A DNA stretch of 33,961 bases, taken from the NCBI GenBank assembly GCA_003566375.1, contig PXDN01000412.1:1-33961 (forward strand), read 5' to 3'. The translations under genes were made by a program, and so were the position numbers. This DNA is from Opitutia bacterium (GTDB lineage: Bacteria; Verrucomicrobiota; Verrucomicrobiia; Opitutales; T3Sed10-336). This document shows, in pieces, positions 17,888-30,782 of this stretch (positions within the stretch are counted from its first letter, which is position 1; each line of letters begins with the position of its first letter). A model generated the notes under the pieces. The model had not been told where the DNA came from, made no database searches, and saw only the letters and a list, made by a program, of their open reading frames with translations.

Positions 17888-20800
17888 ATGTCGGATCGCA
17901 TTAACTTTGGTAAGCTGAAAGAGGTTATCACGCCTCCCAATTTGATTCAGAATCAATTGGATTCCTATTTGGAATTCCTGCAAAAGGATATTCCGGCCAA
18001 CCAGCGCAAGCCGGTGGGGCTGGAGTCGGTGTTCCGGGAGGTTTTTCCGATCGAAAGTTACGACGGCCGCTCGGTTCTGGAGTATCTTTCCTATAACATC
18101 GTCGGGCCGAAAACGACTGAAATCGAGTGCATCCGCGAGGGAATGACCTATTCGGTTTCCCTTTATGTGAAACTTCGCCTGCGCGAAGAAGAATTCATTA
18201 AGGACGAGGAAATCTACATGGGCGAACTGCCCATGATTTCCGAGCGCGGTTCTTTCATCATCAACGGCGCCGAGCGGGTCGTGGTGAGCCAGCTGCACCG
18301 GTCGCCCGGGATCGCCTTTGAAAAGTCCCTCCACACCACCGGTAAGGAGTTGCACAGTTTCCGGATCATTCCCGACCGCGGCACCTGGCTGGAGTTGCAG
18401 TTCGACAACAACGACCTGCTCTACGTCTATCTCGACCGCCGCCGACGCCGCCGGAAATTTCTCATCACCACGTTGCTCCGTTCGATCGGTTACAGTTCCG
18501 ACATCGACATCCTCAACCTCTTTTACGAAATTCGCGACCTCCCCACCCAGGATGCGCTGGCGTATGACAACGTCAGCAACTTCGTGCTGGTGGAGGACGC
18601 CATCGACGCGCAGAAAGGGGTCGTTATCGCCCGCGCCTTTGAGCCGCTGACCAAAGCGATTGTCCGCCAATTTGAAAAGAGCGGCATCCCGACCTTGCGG
18701 CTCATCGACACGTCCATTGACGAGGGAGCGATCATCCGGGCCCTGAAAAAAGATCCGACCCGCAACGAGGAGGAAGCGCTCAAGGAAATTTACAAGCGTC
18801 TCCGTCCCGGTGAACCGCCGACCACCACCAACGCCAAGGCTCTTCTCAAGCGGCTCTTCTTCGACCCGAAGCGCTACGATCTGGGCCGGGTCGGCCGCTA
18901 CAAAATCAACCAAAAGCTCGGCTTGGATATCGATCTCGACGAGCGCACGGTCGGAGCGACCGACGTGGTTGAGGCGACCAAGTATTTGATCAAGCTTCGC
19001 CGGGGCGACGGATTTGTCGATGACATCGACCACCTTGGCAGCCGCCGCGTCCGCACGGTGGGGGAGTTGCTCGCCAACCAGTGCCGCATTGGCCTCGCCC
19101 GCACCGAGCGGTTGGTGCGCGAGCGCATGACCCTCTACGATCAAAGCGCCGATTCCATCACTCCCCAGAAATTGATCAATCCGAAGGCGTTGAGCACGGT
19201 GGTGCGCGATTTCTTCGCCCGCAGCCAGCTCTCCCAGTTCATGGATCAGATTAATCCGCTGGCCGAGATCACCCACAAGCGCCGCCTGAGCGCTCTGGGA
19301 CCGGGCGGGTTGAACCGCGAGCGCGCCGGGTTCGAGGTCCGCGACGTGCATCCGTCCCACTACGGGCGGATTTGTCCGATCGAGACGCCGGAAGGGCCGA
19401 ACATCGGTCTGATCAATTCGCTGAGCATTTATTCCCGCATCAACGAATTCGGTTTCATTGAAACGCCCTACCGCAAGGTGGAAAAAGGCCGCGTGACCGA
19501 TGATGTTCATTATTTGACGGCCGACCAGGAGGAGCCAAACGTCATCGCGCAGGCCAATTCCGACATTGACGACAAGGGGAAATTCAAAGGAAGGGTCACC
19601 GTGCGTTACCGGGGCAACTTCCTCGAAGTCGATCCGTCCGAAGTCCACTACATGGACGTTTCGCCCAAACAGCTGGTCTCCATCGCCGCTGGCTTGATTC
19701 CGTTCCTTGAGCACGACGACGCCAACCGCGCGCTGATGGGGTCGAACATGCAACGGCAGGGCGTTCCCCTCCTCAAGGCCGAGGCCCCCTTCGTGGGCAC
19801 CGGAATTGAGGAGCGCGTCGCCCGCGACTCGAAGACCGTGGTCGTGGCCGAAGAGGACGGGGTTGTCGCCATGGTCGATTCGCGCCGCATCGTGACCAGC
19901 CGGGACGGCACTTTGCCGCCGCGTTTCCAAAAAGAGCCGAAGAACGACCCGAAAAACGGCATCCGGGTTTATGAATTGCGCAAGTTCATGCGCTCCAACG
20001 CCGGCACTTGCTTCAATCAGAAGCCGATCACCAAAAAAGGACAAAAGGTCAAAACGGGTGACATCATCGCCGACGGCGCCTGCACCGAAGAGGGCGAACT
20101 CGCCATCGGCCGCAACGTTCTGGTCGGTTTCATGCCGTGGAACGGGTATAATTTCGAGGACGCGATTCTCATCAGCGAGAAGGTCCAGAAACAGGACATT
20201 TTCACTTCCATTCACGTTGAGGAGTTCGAGGTCACCGCCCGCGACACCAAACTGGGGCCGGAAGAAATCACCCGTGACATTCCCAATGTCGGGGAGGACG
20301 CCCTCAAGAATCTCAACCATGACGGGGTCATCCGCATCGGGGCCGAGGTCAAGCCGGGCGACATCCTCGTGGGCAAAATCACGCCAAAGAGCGAAACCGA
20401 ACTGGCACCGGAAGAAAAGCTCTTGCGCGCCATCTTCGGGGAAAAGGCCGCCGACGTGAAGGACACCTCCCTGGTCGTTCCTTCCGGCGTGGCCGGCATC
20501 GTCATGGACGTGAAAATCTCCAGCCGCACGGAAGGGGAGCGGGAAAAACTCAGCCCCTCCGACCGGCGCCGCCAGGGCAAGCAGATCAACGAGGATTACC
20601 GCAACCAGATGGACAAGTTGCGCGAGGGTCTCACCGAATCCCTCTCCAACATCCTGCTCGGGGAAAAAATTCCCCTCGACGTGGTCAACTCCGAAACCGG
20701 CGAGGTGATCATTCCGGCCAACCGGAAAATCACCAAGACCTTGCTGCGCAAGCTTTCGGCCGTGGCCAAGCATATTGAGATCGATCCGTCTCCCGTGCGA

Positions 20801-21664
20801 ATTAAAATCATGGAGATCATCAACTCCTTCCAGACCAAATTCGACGAGATGGAGTCGGAGAAGGAGCGGAAAATCGCCGGCATTGAGGCCGGTCAAGATG
20901 TCGAGCAGGGGGTCATCAAGCAGGTCAAGATCTACATCGCCAAAAAGAGCAAACTCCAAGTCGGGGACAAAATGGCCGGCCGCCACGGCAACAAGGGGGT
21001 GGTCGCCAAAATCGTTCCCGAGGAGGACATGCCGTTTCTGCCGGACGGCACTCCGTTGGAAATCTGCCTGAATCCGCTGGGCGTGCCGTCGCGCATGAAC
21101 GTCGGCCAGGTGCTGGAAACCCATCTTGGCTGGGCTTGCAAAAAGCTCGGCCTGCGGGTGGCCACCCCGGTTTTCGACGGGATTCCCGAGGCGGCGGTGC
21201 GCGATTATTTGAAAAAAGCCAAACTTCCCGAAACCGGCAAAAGCGTCCTCTATGACGGGCGAACCGGCGAGTCTCTCGACCAGGAAGTGGTTGTCGGCTA
21301 CATCTACATGTTGAAACTGAATCACTTGGTTTCTTCGAAAATCCATGCCCGCGCGGTGGGGCCCTACTCGCTCATCACCCAACAACCGTTGGGCGGCAAG
21401 GCGCAGTATGGCGGCCAGCGTTTCGGGGAAATGGAGGTCTGGGCGCTCGAAGCCTACGGCGCGGCTTACACCTTGCAGGAACTGCTGACGGTGAAATCCG
21501 ACGACGTGCAGGGCCGCACCAAAATCTACGAGGCGCTCGTGAAGGGAGACAATTCCCTCCACGCGGGCACGCCGCAGTCATTTAACGTTTTAATGAAAGA
21601 AATGCAGGCATTGGGACTCGATGTGCGTCTGAAAAGGGGCAACGAGTTGGCCAACGGACTCTAA
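17888..21664 (+). CDS. rpoB: DNA-directed RNA polymerase subunit beta
   Basis: This 1258-residue catalytic subunit of RNA polymerase is full length. The rifampicin region is seen at about 446-470 as [20 protein letters not shown], then [20 protein letters not shown], with the drug-contact residues (Gln, Asp453, His463, Arg, Ser) kept. Downstream blocks are [48 protein letters not shown], and the [15 protein letters not shown] region that binds beta'. The C-terminal [20 protein letters not shown] also matches the family. The start ATG 17888 follows an AGAGAGG. It is followed by rpoC after 24 bases. Confidence 0.99.
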   Translation: MSDRINFGKLKEVITPPNLIQNQLDSYLEFLQKDIPANQRKPVGLESVFREVFPIESYDGRSVLEYLSYNIVGPKTTEIECIREGMTYSVSLYVKLRLREEEFIKDEEIYMGELPMISERGSFIINGAERVVVSQLHRSPGIAFEKSLHTTGKELHSFRIIPDRGTWLELQFDNNDLLYVYLDRRRRRRKFLITTLLRSIGYSSDIDILNLFYEIRDLPTQDALAYDNVSNFVLVEDAIDAQKGVVIARAFEPLTKAIVRQFEKSGIPTLRLIDTSIDEGAIIRALKKDPTRNEEEALKEIYKRLRPGEPPTTTNAKALLKRLFFDPKRYDLGRVGRYKINQKLGLDIDLDERTVGATDVVEATKYLIKLRRGDGFVDDIDHLGSRRVRTVGELLANQCRIGLARTERLVRERMTLYDQSADSITPQKLINPKALSTVVRDFFARSQLSQFMDQINPLAEITHKRRLSALGPGGLNRERAGFEVRDVHPSHYGRICPIETPEGPNIGLINSLSIYSRINEFGFIETPYRKVEKGRVTDDVHYLTADQEEPNVIAQANSDIDDKGKFKGRVTVRYRGNFLEVDPSEVHYMDVSPKQLVSIAAGLIPFLEHDDANRALMGSNMQRQGVPLLKAEAPFVGTGIEERVARDSKTVVVAEEDGVVAMVDSRRIVTSRDGTLPPRFQKEPKNDPKNGIRVYELRKFMRSNAGTCFNQKPITKKGQKVKTGDIIADGACTEEGELAIGRNVLVGFMPWNGYNFEDAILISEKVQKQDIFTSIHVEEFEVTARDTKLGPEEITRDIPNVGEDALKNLNHDGVIRIGAEVKPGDILVGKITPKSETELAPEEKLLRAIFGEKAADVKDTSLVVPSGVAGIVMDVKISSRTEGEREKLSPSDRRRQGKQINEDYRNQMDKLREGLTESLSNILLGEKIPLDVVNSETGEVIIPANRKITKTLLRKLSAVAKHIEIDPSPVRIKIMEIINSFQTKFDEMESEKERKIAGIEAGQDVEQGVIKQVKIYIAKKSKLQVGDKMAGRHGNKGVVAKIVPEEDMPFLPDGTPLEICLNPLGVPSRMNVGQVLETHLGWACKKLGLRVATPVFDGIPEAAVRDYLKKAKLPETGKSVLYDGRTGESLDQEVVVGYIYMLKLNHLVSSKIHARAVGPYSLITQQPLGGKAQYGGQRFGEMEVWALEAYGAAYTLQELLTVKSDDVQGRTKIYEALVKGDNSLHAGTPQSFNVLMKEMQALGLDVRLKRGNELANGL

Positions 21665-21688
21665 ACCGGACGGAGAGAACACACCAGC

Positions 21689-25810
<4,122 letters not shown>

Positions 25811-25853
25811 GGCGTTTCCGGTTTTAGCGAACCCATTCGCTCATCGATATTCA

Positions 25854-25886
25854 AGCCCCTCCGACCGTCAGGCGGAGGGGCTTTTT
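25854..25886 (+). terminator. Intrinsic terminator behind rpoC
   Basis: A 10-bp GC-rich stem AGCCCCTCCG (25854-25863) pairs with CGGAGGGGCT (25873-25882) over a 9-base loop and is followed directly by TTTTT. This is a textbook Rho-independent terminator that closes the tuf-rpoC cluster. Confidence 0.93.
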
Positions 25887-25962
25887 CGTCTACCTCAACG
25901 ACTCGGTTACCCGGAAATGTGAGATAAGTGGCTGCCCAAACGTGCAACGTTCAATGCCTTCC

Positions 25963-26018
25963 GCCCTCTGTCTTCCGTCCTCCGCTCCCCGCTCCCCGCT
26001 CCCCGCTCCCTGCTCCTT
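25963..26018. repeat. Degenerate 7-bp tandem repeat, eight units
   Basis: Eight consecutive heptamers of the form G-pyrimidine-rich: GCCCTCT, GTCTTCC, GTCCTCC, three perfect GCTCCCC units (25984-26004), GCTCCCT, and GCTCCTT. One strand is almost purely pyrimidine apart from a G every seven bases. This is a minisatellite-like array, likely length-variable by slippage. Confidence 0.75.
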
Positions 26019-26089
26019 GTTGCCCCCTGGAGGGACCGCCTCCATGCCACGCCGGGCAGGCGGGCGCGAGGCCGCTTGCCCAAAGTAGC

Positions 26090-26106
26090 GCAAGCTTCCA
26101 GCTTGC
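26090..26106. repeat. Short hairpin resembling a dispersed intergenic repeat
   Basis: GCAAGC-TTCCA-GCTTGC is a 6-bp perfect stem with a 5-base loop, embedded in AGTAGC...TCC. From memory, similar 'caagcttccagcttg' modules recur in intergenic DNA of Verrucomicrobia and Planctomycetes. Only one copy was seen here. Confidence 0.4.
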
Positions 26107-26298
26107 TCCTTGAGAACGTCCCTTCACCAAGCTTGACGCGGCAAAGATCACTTCTTATTGAAAAAGAACGATGATGGAATCGCGATTCAATCCCCATGCC
26201 CAAACGAATCTCCGGGTTCTTCCCGTTTGCGGAACCGGAAAAAACCAACTTTTGTTAGGGAACTTTTTTGACCCTCAAAAAAACTGTTCTCAAGAGAC

Positions 26299-27030
26299 AT
26301 GAAAGTATTTGAACAATTTCGTTGGCCAGTCCCTTTCGCATTCAAAGATGCGCTTGCGGTCTGTCGGTTTGAGAAAGGAGACATCCTTTACAGTGACGAG
26401 TGCGCGTACGATGAGACGTGGGGTGAAGCTCTTGAGAAGCTTCGGTATTCGATTCAGCTTGTTACTCCAGAGCGATCAGCTCAAGGCAAGACTGAGGCCG
26501 AAACAGGTCTATTCTCGTCGAACTGGAAATCAGCGGTCGTCGCTACGCTTTACAACCATCGAACCGGTTCGGTGGAAACTATCGAGACGAATCAAGGCGC
26601 AATCTATACCTGTTGGTGGAAAGGAGATATTTCGACATTGGATAGGACGATACCTCCAGAACAACCTAAGCTTATCAGAGAACTTCACAAAGATATTAAA
26701 GATTTCGATTTTCCGAAGGGTAAATTCCCAAGATTCTACATACTTGCAGACCGAACAAACGATCTTCAGGAAGGAAAAATCGAGAGAATCACCACCACCT
26801 TCAAGACACAGATAACAAAGAAGCAACGACTCCCCGCTTTTCGATTTCTCAGTTTGGCAGAGGAAGGAATCCTCCCAACCATTGAGATTTGCTATTTTGA
26901 GTTTTCTGAATCAGGAGATTTTATCCGGGATGGTTTAAAGAAAGCTCTATATACACCAGCGACGAACCGAAATAAAAAAGAAGATAGGTTCAGGCTCATT
27001 GAGCACGGTTACCTTCAAAAAGCAATTTGA
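26299..27030 (+). CDS. Hypothetical protein, first gene of an AT-rich two-gene cassette
   Basis: This soluble protein of 243 residues belongs to no family I recognise. It starts MKVFEQFRWPVPFAFKDAL and has no signal peptide or membrane segment. The middle is rich in aromatic and charged residues (NQGAIYTCWWKGDISTLDRT), followed by FDFPKGKFPRFYILADRTND, which looks like alternating strands. The C-terminal third has AFRFLSLAEEGILPTIEICY and ends in a basic tail (NRNKKEDRF). Its DNA is visibly AT-richer than the neighbours: 26701-26760 has 24 G/C of 60 by hand count, and codons ending in A/T are frequent. It stops three bases before the SWIM zinc-finger gene, so the two probably form an operon. 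Together with the integrase remnant downstream this suggests horizontal acquisition. The function is unknown; a mobile defence or stress role is conceivable but not shown. Confidence 0.75.
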   Translation: MKVFEQFRWPVPFAFKDALAVCRFEKGDILYSDECAYDETWGEALEKLRYSIQLVTPERSAQGKTEAETGLFSSNWKSAVVATLYNHRTGSVETIETNQGAIYTCWWKGDISTLDRTIPPEQPKLIRELHKDIKDFDFPKGKFPRFYILADRTNDLQEGKIERITTTFKTQITKKQRLPAFRFLSLAEEGILPTIEICYFEFSESGDFIRDGLKKALYTPATNRNKKEDRFRLIEHGYLQKAI

Positions 27031-27033
27031 AGT

Positions 27034-27366
27034 ATGGATTCTGTAAAATTTCTGGTTTCTGGTTCCAGTGAAGAGCCCTATGAGGTTCTCTTCACTTATG
27101 ATGGCAATAATTTGAATGCCTATTGCACCTGTCCAGCTGGGTCAAACGGGATGTATTGTAAGCATAGATTCCAGATTCTGAAAGGTGACTCTGCCAAGAT
27201 CGTCAGCCCCAACAAAGATCAGGTTGCATCTGTCGTAAAGTGGCTGGATGGTTCGGACATTCAAGAAGCTATGAAAAAGGTTGAGGAGCTGGAGCTTGAA
27301 ACTGAATTAATCAAGAACCGTCTTTCGGCTGCAAAAAAAAAATTGGCCAAATCAATGCGGAATTGA
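27034..27366 (+). CDS. Small SWIM-type zinc-finger protein
   Basis: This 110-residue protein carries a SWIM signature CxCx(n)CxH: Cys31, Cys33, Cys42 and His44 in AYCTCPAGSNGMYCKHRFQ. SWIM fingers bind zinc and mediate DNA or protein contact in helicases, transposases and recombination factors; here the finger is almost the whole protein. The N-terminal 30 residues form a likely beta-hairpin (VKFLVSGSSEEPYEVLFTYD). The C-terminal part (about 70-110) is a charged heptad-like helix (MKKVEELELETELIKNRLSA) that could form a coiled coil and dimerise. It follows the unknown 243-aa gene by three bases and shares its low GC. It probably acts as a DNA- or partner-binding subunit of that gene product. 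Confidence 0.7.
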   Translation: MDSVKFLVSGSSEEPYEVLFTYDGNNLNAYCTCPAGSNGMYCKHRFQILKGDSAKIVSPNKDQVASVVKWLDGSDIQEAMKKVEELELETELIKNRLSAAKKKLAKSMRN

Positions 27367-27387
27367 AAATCCACGGATGCGAACCCT

Positions 27388-27714
27388 TTACCTGCTGCGT
27401 GGTGAGCGTTTAGGCGTTGCTTCGCCCTTGTATTTCGGAATCTCGTAGACCGGATTTCGACGGCGTATTTTTCCCGCGCTCAGAATCGGAAGAACGTATT
27501 GAGAAGCCCGAGCCGGTTGTTCCAACCCTTCAAAGCCACCTTCCTCACGTTCATTGAGGAAGCGGATCTCGAGCTTTTGGCGAGCCTCTGCAGCCTCATC
27601 CCGCGAAGCGTGGTTTTCGCGGATGCGTTTGCCGCGGAGCATGCCGGAAACCCGGTAGACCTCTTGGCCGTTGGGGGTTTGGAATTTGGAGATCTTGAAT
27701 CGCTCCTTTGCCAT
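27388..27714 (-). pseudogene. Tyrosine recombinase / integrase, N-terminal remnant
   Basis: The 108-codon frame begins MAKERFKISKFQTPNGQEVY and RVSGMLRGKRIRENHASRDE, then EARQKLEIRFLNER. This matches the N-terminal arm-type domain of integrases common in Verrucomicrobia (pattern 'ISxFxxxxGxxxxRVSGxxxGxRIRENFxxxxEA'). The core-binding and catalytic domains are missing. After about residue 60 the sequence diverges and ends in a basic tail at 27388. ATG 27714 is the start. It lies 47 bases from the tRNA-Cys 3' end and points away from it, as island integrases often do. It is probably a truncated gene of the element that brought the AT-rich cassette. A standalone excisionase-like role is a less likely alternative. 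Confidence 0.55.
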
Positions 27715-27715
27715 A

Positions 27716-27737
27716 TTTGCCAATCAGAAGTGGCAAA
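27716..27737. promoter_or_regulatory. Inverted repeat upstream of the integrase remnant
   Basis: TTTGCCA (27716-27722) and TGGCAAA (27731-27737) form a perfect 7-bp inverted repeat with an 8-base spacer. It starts two bases upstream of the remnant integrase ATG. It could be an operator, or an arm-type recombination site. Confidence 0.35.
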
Positions 27738-27760
27738 TCACGACCGAATCGCGATAAAAG

Positions 27761-27835
27761 TGGAGGTGAGGGCGGGAATCGAACCCGCGTATAGGAGTTT
27801 TGCAGACTCCGGCCTTACCACTTGGCTACCTCACC
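27761..27835 (-). tRNA. tRNA-Cys (anticodon GCA)
   Basis: On the - strand, acceptor GGTGAGG pairs with CCTCACC. The D-arm contains AGCCAAGTGGTAAGGC. Anticodon stem GGAGT/ACTCC has loop CTGCAAA, giving GCA. The T-arm is CGGG-TTCGATT-CCCG, and the sequence ends TCCA with CCA encoded at 27763-27761. An integrase remnant lies on the 3' side, the usual side for tRNA-targeted insertion. The 5' end takes part in an inverted repeat with the leader (see 27830-27858). Confidence 0.96.
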
Positions 27836-27858
27836 TTGGGGAAAGATGCCAAGGTGAG
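27830..27858 (-). promoter_or_regulatory. 10-bp inverted repeat spanning the tRNA-Cys 5' end
   Basis: CTCACCTTGG (27830-27839) and CCAAGGTGAG (27849-27858) are exact complements with a 9-base spacer. On the tRNA strand the upstream arm lies in the 5' leader, and the downstream arm includes the first six bases of the mature tRNA. The leader could thus pair with the acceptor strand in the precursor. Confidence 0.5.
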
Positions 27859-28010
27859 CCGCCTCTGTTGGGGTTTCAAGTTTTTTTATCGAAATTGTCC
27901 GCGCCCGTCTTGGAAAGGAGCGTTTTTCAATTGATGCGGCGCCTTTCCCAACGCATGCCGAGCCGGTTTGGAAGCGGGAGGGTAGGGTGTTGTCAACCAA
28001 GGAGGTTATT

Positions 28011-29276
28011 GTGAAAGGACCCAAACAAACGGATGTGATTGTGGTTGGCGCCGGACCGGTCGGGATGATGACGGCCCTTTGCCTGAGGCGCAAAAATCTG
28101 AAAGTCCAGATTTTCGACACCATGCCCCATTCCAGCACCCACAGTTACGGGCTGGCTTTGCACGGAGAAACTCTCCGGCAGTTTCGCGAAATGGGGTTGC
28201 TGGACAGAGTCCGCGGGAGTCTTCATCCGTTGGATGAAATGGTGATCCACCGGGGCAATAGGGTTCTGGCCGGCGTAAAGTTGAAACCACCCGCCGGGGA
28301 TCCGGACATTCCGCCCATGGCCGTGGCGCCGCAATCCGCGTTGGAACAGGTTTTGCAGGAAGCACTGGCCGAAGCGGGGGTGGACATTCAGTGGAAGCAT
28401 CGGATTAGCCAGGTGGAGACGGCGGGCCGCCGGGTGCGCGCCGTGGCGTCGGAATTGGAGGAACGCACCCTCGGCTACGCCATTGGGCACACCGAGCAAT
28501 TCGTGAAGAAAAACCATGAATACGAGGCGGAGTTTTTGATCGGTGCCGACGGCCACGATTCCTTTGTTCGCCGGGCGTTGGACATCGACTTTCCCGAGGT
28601 CGGCCCGGCGCGGCGTTTCGCGGTTTTTGAGTTCATCAGCGGAGAGGTGGAGGATAGCGCCATGCGCGTGGTTTTTGACAACCGGGAGCGGACCAGCCTG
28701 CGGTGGCCGTTGGGGAAAGGGGCATGGCGCTGGAGCTTTGAAATTCCCGACCGCGCCGACCCAATCGGGGAGGAACGGGAGAAGGACCCGGACTTGGTGC
28801 AAATGGTCAACGACGCACCGTACCCGGTTTTAGGCGACAAACGGTTGGAGGAGTTTATCCGGGAGCGCGCGCCGTGGTGCTCCCCGTCGGTGGAGCGTGT
28901 TTACTGGCGGTTGCTGGTTCGTTTTGAGAAACGGTTGGTTTCCCGCTTTGGCGAGGGCCGGATTTGGCTGGCGGGCGATGCCGCCCATTTGACCGGACCG
29001 GTCGGGGTGCACAGCATGAATGTCGGCATGAAGGAGGGGTGCGATTTGGCGGCCCGCATTGCGGACGTGTTGGAGACCCGGGCATCCGCCGACGCCTTGG
29101 CCGAATACAACCGGGAACGAATGGCCGAGTGGCGTTTGCTGCTGGGGTTGGATGGCAAACCGGCCGGGGTCGAATCCGCCGGATTGGCCGGGGCCGAACC
29201 CCATTTGATATCCTGGCTTCCCGCTTCCGGGGAGGATTTGAGGGCCTTGGCGGGCCAGTTCGGCGTGAGCATGTGA
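28011..29276 (+). CDS. FAD-dependent aromatic-ring-type monooxygenase
   Basis: This is a single-component flavoprotein of 421 residues with the p-hydroxybenzoate hydroxylase fold; it would hydroxylate an aromatic or polyketide-like substrate using NAD(P)H and oxygen. The N-terminal FAD motif is DVIVVGAGPVGMMTALCLRR. The middle DG motif is FLIGADGHDSFVRR. The C-terminal GD motif is IWLAGDAAHLTGPVGVHSMN. The start is GTG 28011, because AAGGAGG (27999-28005) sits five bases before it. The TTG at 27987 would give an odd extension. The gene is solitary between tRNA-Cys and a convergent Fur gene, so its substrate is unknown. Confidence 0.87.
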   Translation: MKGPKQTDVIVVGAGPVGMMTALCLRRKNLKVQIFDTMPHSSTHSYGLALHGETLRQFREMGLLDRVRGSLHPLDEMVIHRGNRVLAGVKLKPPAGDPDIPPMAVAPQSALEQVLQEALAEAGVDIQWKHRISQVETAGRRVRAVASELEERTLGYAIGHTEQFVKKNHEYEAEFLIGADGHDSFVRRALDIDFPEVGPARRFAVFEFISGEVEDSAMRVVFDNRERTSLRWPLGKGAWRWSFEIPDRADPIGEEREKDPDLVQMVNDAPYPVLGDKRLEEFIRERAPWCSPSVERVYWRLLVRFEKRLVSRFGEGRIWLAGDAAHLTGPVGVHSMNVGMKEGCDLAARIADVLETRASADALAEYNRERMAEWRLLLGLDGKPAGVESAGLAGAEPHLISWLPASGEDLRALAGQFGVSM

Positions 29277-29325
29277 TGGTGCGGAGACCCGCGTGAAAGC
29301 GAAAATCCGTCCGGCCAACCCGGTT

Positions 29326-29340
29326 GGCGATTGAATCGCC
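29326..29340. terminator. Palindromic hairpin between convergent genes
   Basis: GGCGATT-G-AATCGCC, preceded by CCAACC-CG-GTTGG-type symmetry (about 29317-29327), lies between the monooxygenase (+) and the Fur-family gene (-). No T-tract is seen, so a bidirectional terminator is only suggested. Confidence 0.3.
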
Positions 29341-29399
29341 GCCGGTGAACGGTCGGTCGGTCAGGCAAACCCCGGGACGTGCCGGCCCGTTTCGCGGGA

Positions 29400-29879
29400 T
29401 CAGGGGTTTTTGGCGGGGTCCGGTTTTTCCGCGCAGGTGGAACAAACTCCGAAAAATTCCAGCATGTGGGAAACATCCCGGTAGCCCCGGTCCCGCACCA
29501 GCCGTTCCAGACCTTCCACCACGCAAAAATCGAGGGCTTCCACTTTTTGGCACTCGCGGCAGATGATGTGATGGTGATGATCTCCGCCGAGCGTGAACTC
29601 GTAGATGGCGGTCCCTTCCGAGAAATAAGAACGCCGGACGATCCCGATTTTTTCAAAAGCCGCCAGGCAGCGGTAAACGGTGGCCAGGTCGCAAACCCCG
29701 TTCGGCATCGACTGGTGGAGCACCTCGATGGCCACCGGTCCCTGGCGGGCGATCAACGCCTCCAAAATGGCCACGCGCGGGCGCGTGATCCGGTGGCCGT
29801 GCTCCCGCAATACCCCCAGCGCTTCTTCGAGCCGGGCGGGGGGGGCTTGATTGGAATCTGGCGTGTGATTGTGAACCAT
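29400..29879 (-). CDS. Fur-family metal-responsive transcriptional repressor
   Basis: This 159-residue regulator has an N-terminal winged helix (about 15-95: GHRITRPRVAILEALIARQG, then CDLATVYRCLAAFEKIGIVR). The C-terminal metal-binding and dimerisation domain contains GGDHHHHIICREC and two CxxC pairs (Cys107/Cys110 and Cys146/Cys149), the structural zinc site of Fur/Zur/PerR proteins. Sensing of iron, zinc or peroxide cannot be told apart by eye. It starts at ATG 29879 and is read divergently from the polyphosphate kinase gene, with 136 bases between them. The monooxygenase gene is convergent to it. No classic Fur box was recognised in the gap. Confidence 0.9.
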   Translation of the reverse strand: MVHNHTPDSNQAPPARLEEALGVLREHGHRITRPRVAILEALIARQGPVAIEVLHQSMPNGVCDLATVYRCLAAFEKIGIVRRSYFSEGTAIYEFTLGGDHHHHIICRECQKVEALDFCVVEGLERLVRDRGYRDVSHMLEFFGVCSTCAEKPDPAKNP

Positions 29880-30015
29880 GGTGGATACGGGTGAAGGTTA
29901 ACCTGAAGCAGCCTTGGAGATTCATCAACCCCAAAGGGGAATGGAAGGTAAAAGGTGGAAAGGACAATTCCCCGGCTTGCCTGCCTGGATTTTGTTCTCC
30001 AGTGTGCCGGGTCTT

Positions 30016-30738
30016 ATGGAACGTCTTTCGCAGCTCGATTTGTCCCTGGCCATCGAAAACCGCAAGGAATACAATGCCCGGCTGAAAGAACTGCAGCTCG
30101 AGTTGCTTCATTACCAGTATTTAATCAAGGATTTGCCCCGCACCTTGATTCTCGTTTTCGAGGGGCCCGACGCGGCGGGAAAAGGCGGGGGGATCAAACG
30201 CATGACCCAAAAACTCGACCCCCGTTACCTGAAGGTTTGGTCCACCGTTAAACCGACCGAGGAGGAAAAGGCGCACCATTACTTGTGGAGATTTTGGAAT
30301 CGCTTGCCGCGGCAGGGCCACGGAGCCATCTTCGACCGCTCTTGGTACGGCCGGGTGTTGGTCGAGCGGGTGGAAAAATTTGCTTCCGGGGAAGAGTGGA
30401 AGCGGGCTTTCCGAGAAATCAACGAATTGGAGCAGACGCTGGCCGACGGCGGGGCCATCATTCTAAAATATTATCTCCACATCAGTAAAAAGGAACAGCT
30501 CCGCCGTTTCAGATCCCGCGCCGCCGACCCTTACAAACACTGGAAAATCAGCGACGAGGACTGGCGCAACCGCCGGAAGTGGGACCGGCACAACGAAGCC
30601 GCCGAAGAGATGTTTGCCCGGACTGACCAGCAACACGCTCCCTGGCATCTGATCGAAGCCGAAAACAAGCGGCACGCGCGGGTGAAAAGCTTGGAAATCC
30701 TGATCGCCCGGCTGCGCAAGGAACTGGGGCCGCTTTGA
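30016..30738 (+). CDS. ppk2: Polyphosphate kinase 2 family (PPK2) phosphotransferase
   Basis: This enzyme of 240 residues moves phosphate between polyphosphate and nucleotides (usually making ADP/ATP or GDP/GTP from polyphosphate). Walker A is EGPDAAGKGGGIKRM (Gly50 to Lys56). The Walker B/lid motif is AIFDRSWYGRVLVERVE (Asp107), and FRSRAADPYKHWKISDEDW carries the conserved lid-module residues. It ends with an Arg-rich helix. ATG 30016 is preferred because the frame upstream (from 29914) lacks family similarity. The single-domain length fits class I or III PPK2; which nucleotide is used cannot be read. It is probably monocistronic. Confidence 0.9.
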   Translation: MERLSQLDLSLAIENRKEYNARLKELQLELLHYQYLIKDLPRTLILVFEGPDAAGKGGGIKRMTQKLDPRYLKVWSTVKPTEEEKAHHYLWRFWNRLPRQGHGAIFDRSWYGRVLVERVEKFASGEEWKRAFREINELEQTLADGGAIILKYYLHISKKEQLRRFRSRAADPYKHWKISDEDWRNRRKWDRHNEAAEEMFARTDQQHAPWHLIEAENKRHARVKSLEILIARLRKELGPL

Positions 30739-30754
30739 TCGGGCAGCCCCCCCA

Positions 30755-30771
30755 ATGCCTTCGGAAGGCAT
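30755..30771. terminator. Hairpin between convergent ppk2 and ADP-ribosylglycohydrolase genes
   Basis: ATGCCTT-CGG-AAGGCAT (7-bp perfect stem, with a stable UUCG-type alternative loop) lies 17 bases after ppk2 and 12 bases before the stop of the opposite gene. It would work on both strands, although no T-tract flanks it. Confidence 0.5.
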
Positions 30772-30782
30772 CCCGCCGCCCG

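Larger units (their letters stand above)
25887..26298. other. Non-coding stretch between rpoC terminator and AT-rich cassette
   Basis: No gene is seen in about 410 bases. It contains the heptamer tandem repeat (25963-26018) and a compact hairpin (26090-26106), both listed separately. An increasingly AT-rich part (26140-26298) leads into the unknown gene at 26299. The open frames here are low-complexity Arg/Gly/Ser strings generated by the repeat. Confidence 0.6.

Noticed and set aside
19223-19300. Possible rifampicin-resistance substitutions in RpoB (Ile at E. coli 518, Ala at 522)
   Set aside because: These positions vary naturally among susceptible bacteria, and the key Asp, His, Arg and Ser contacts are kept.
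27499-28014. 171-codon + strand frame running through the tRNA-Cys gene
   Set aside because: It overlaps the tRNA and the integrase remnant antisense, and no motif is present.
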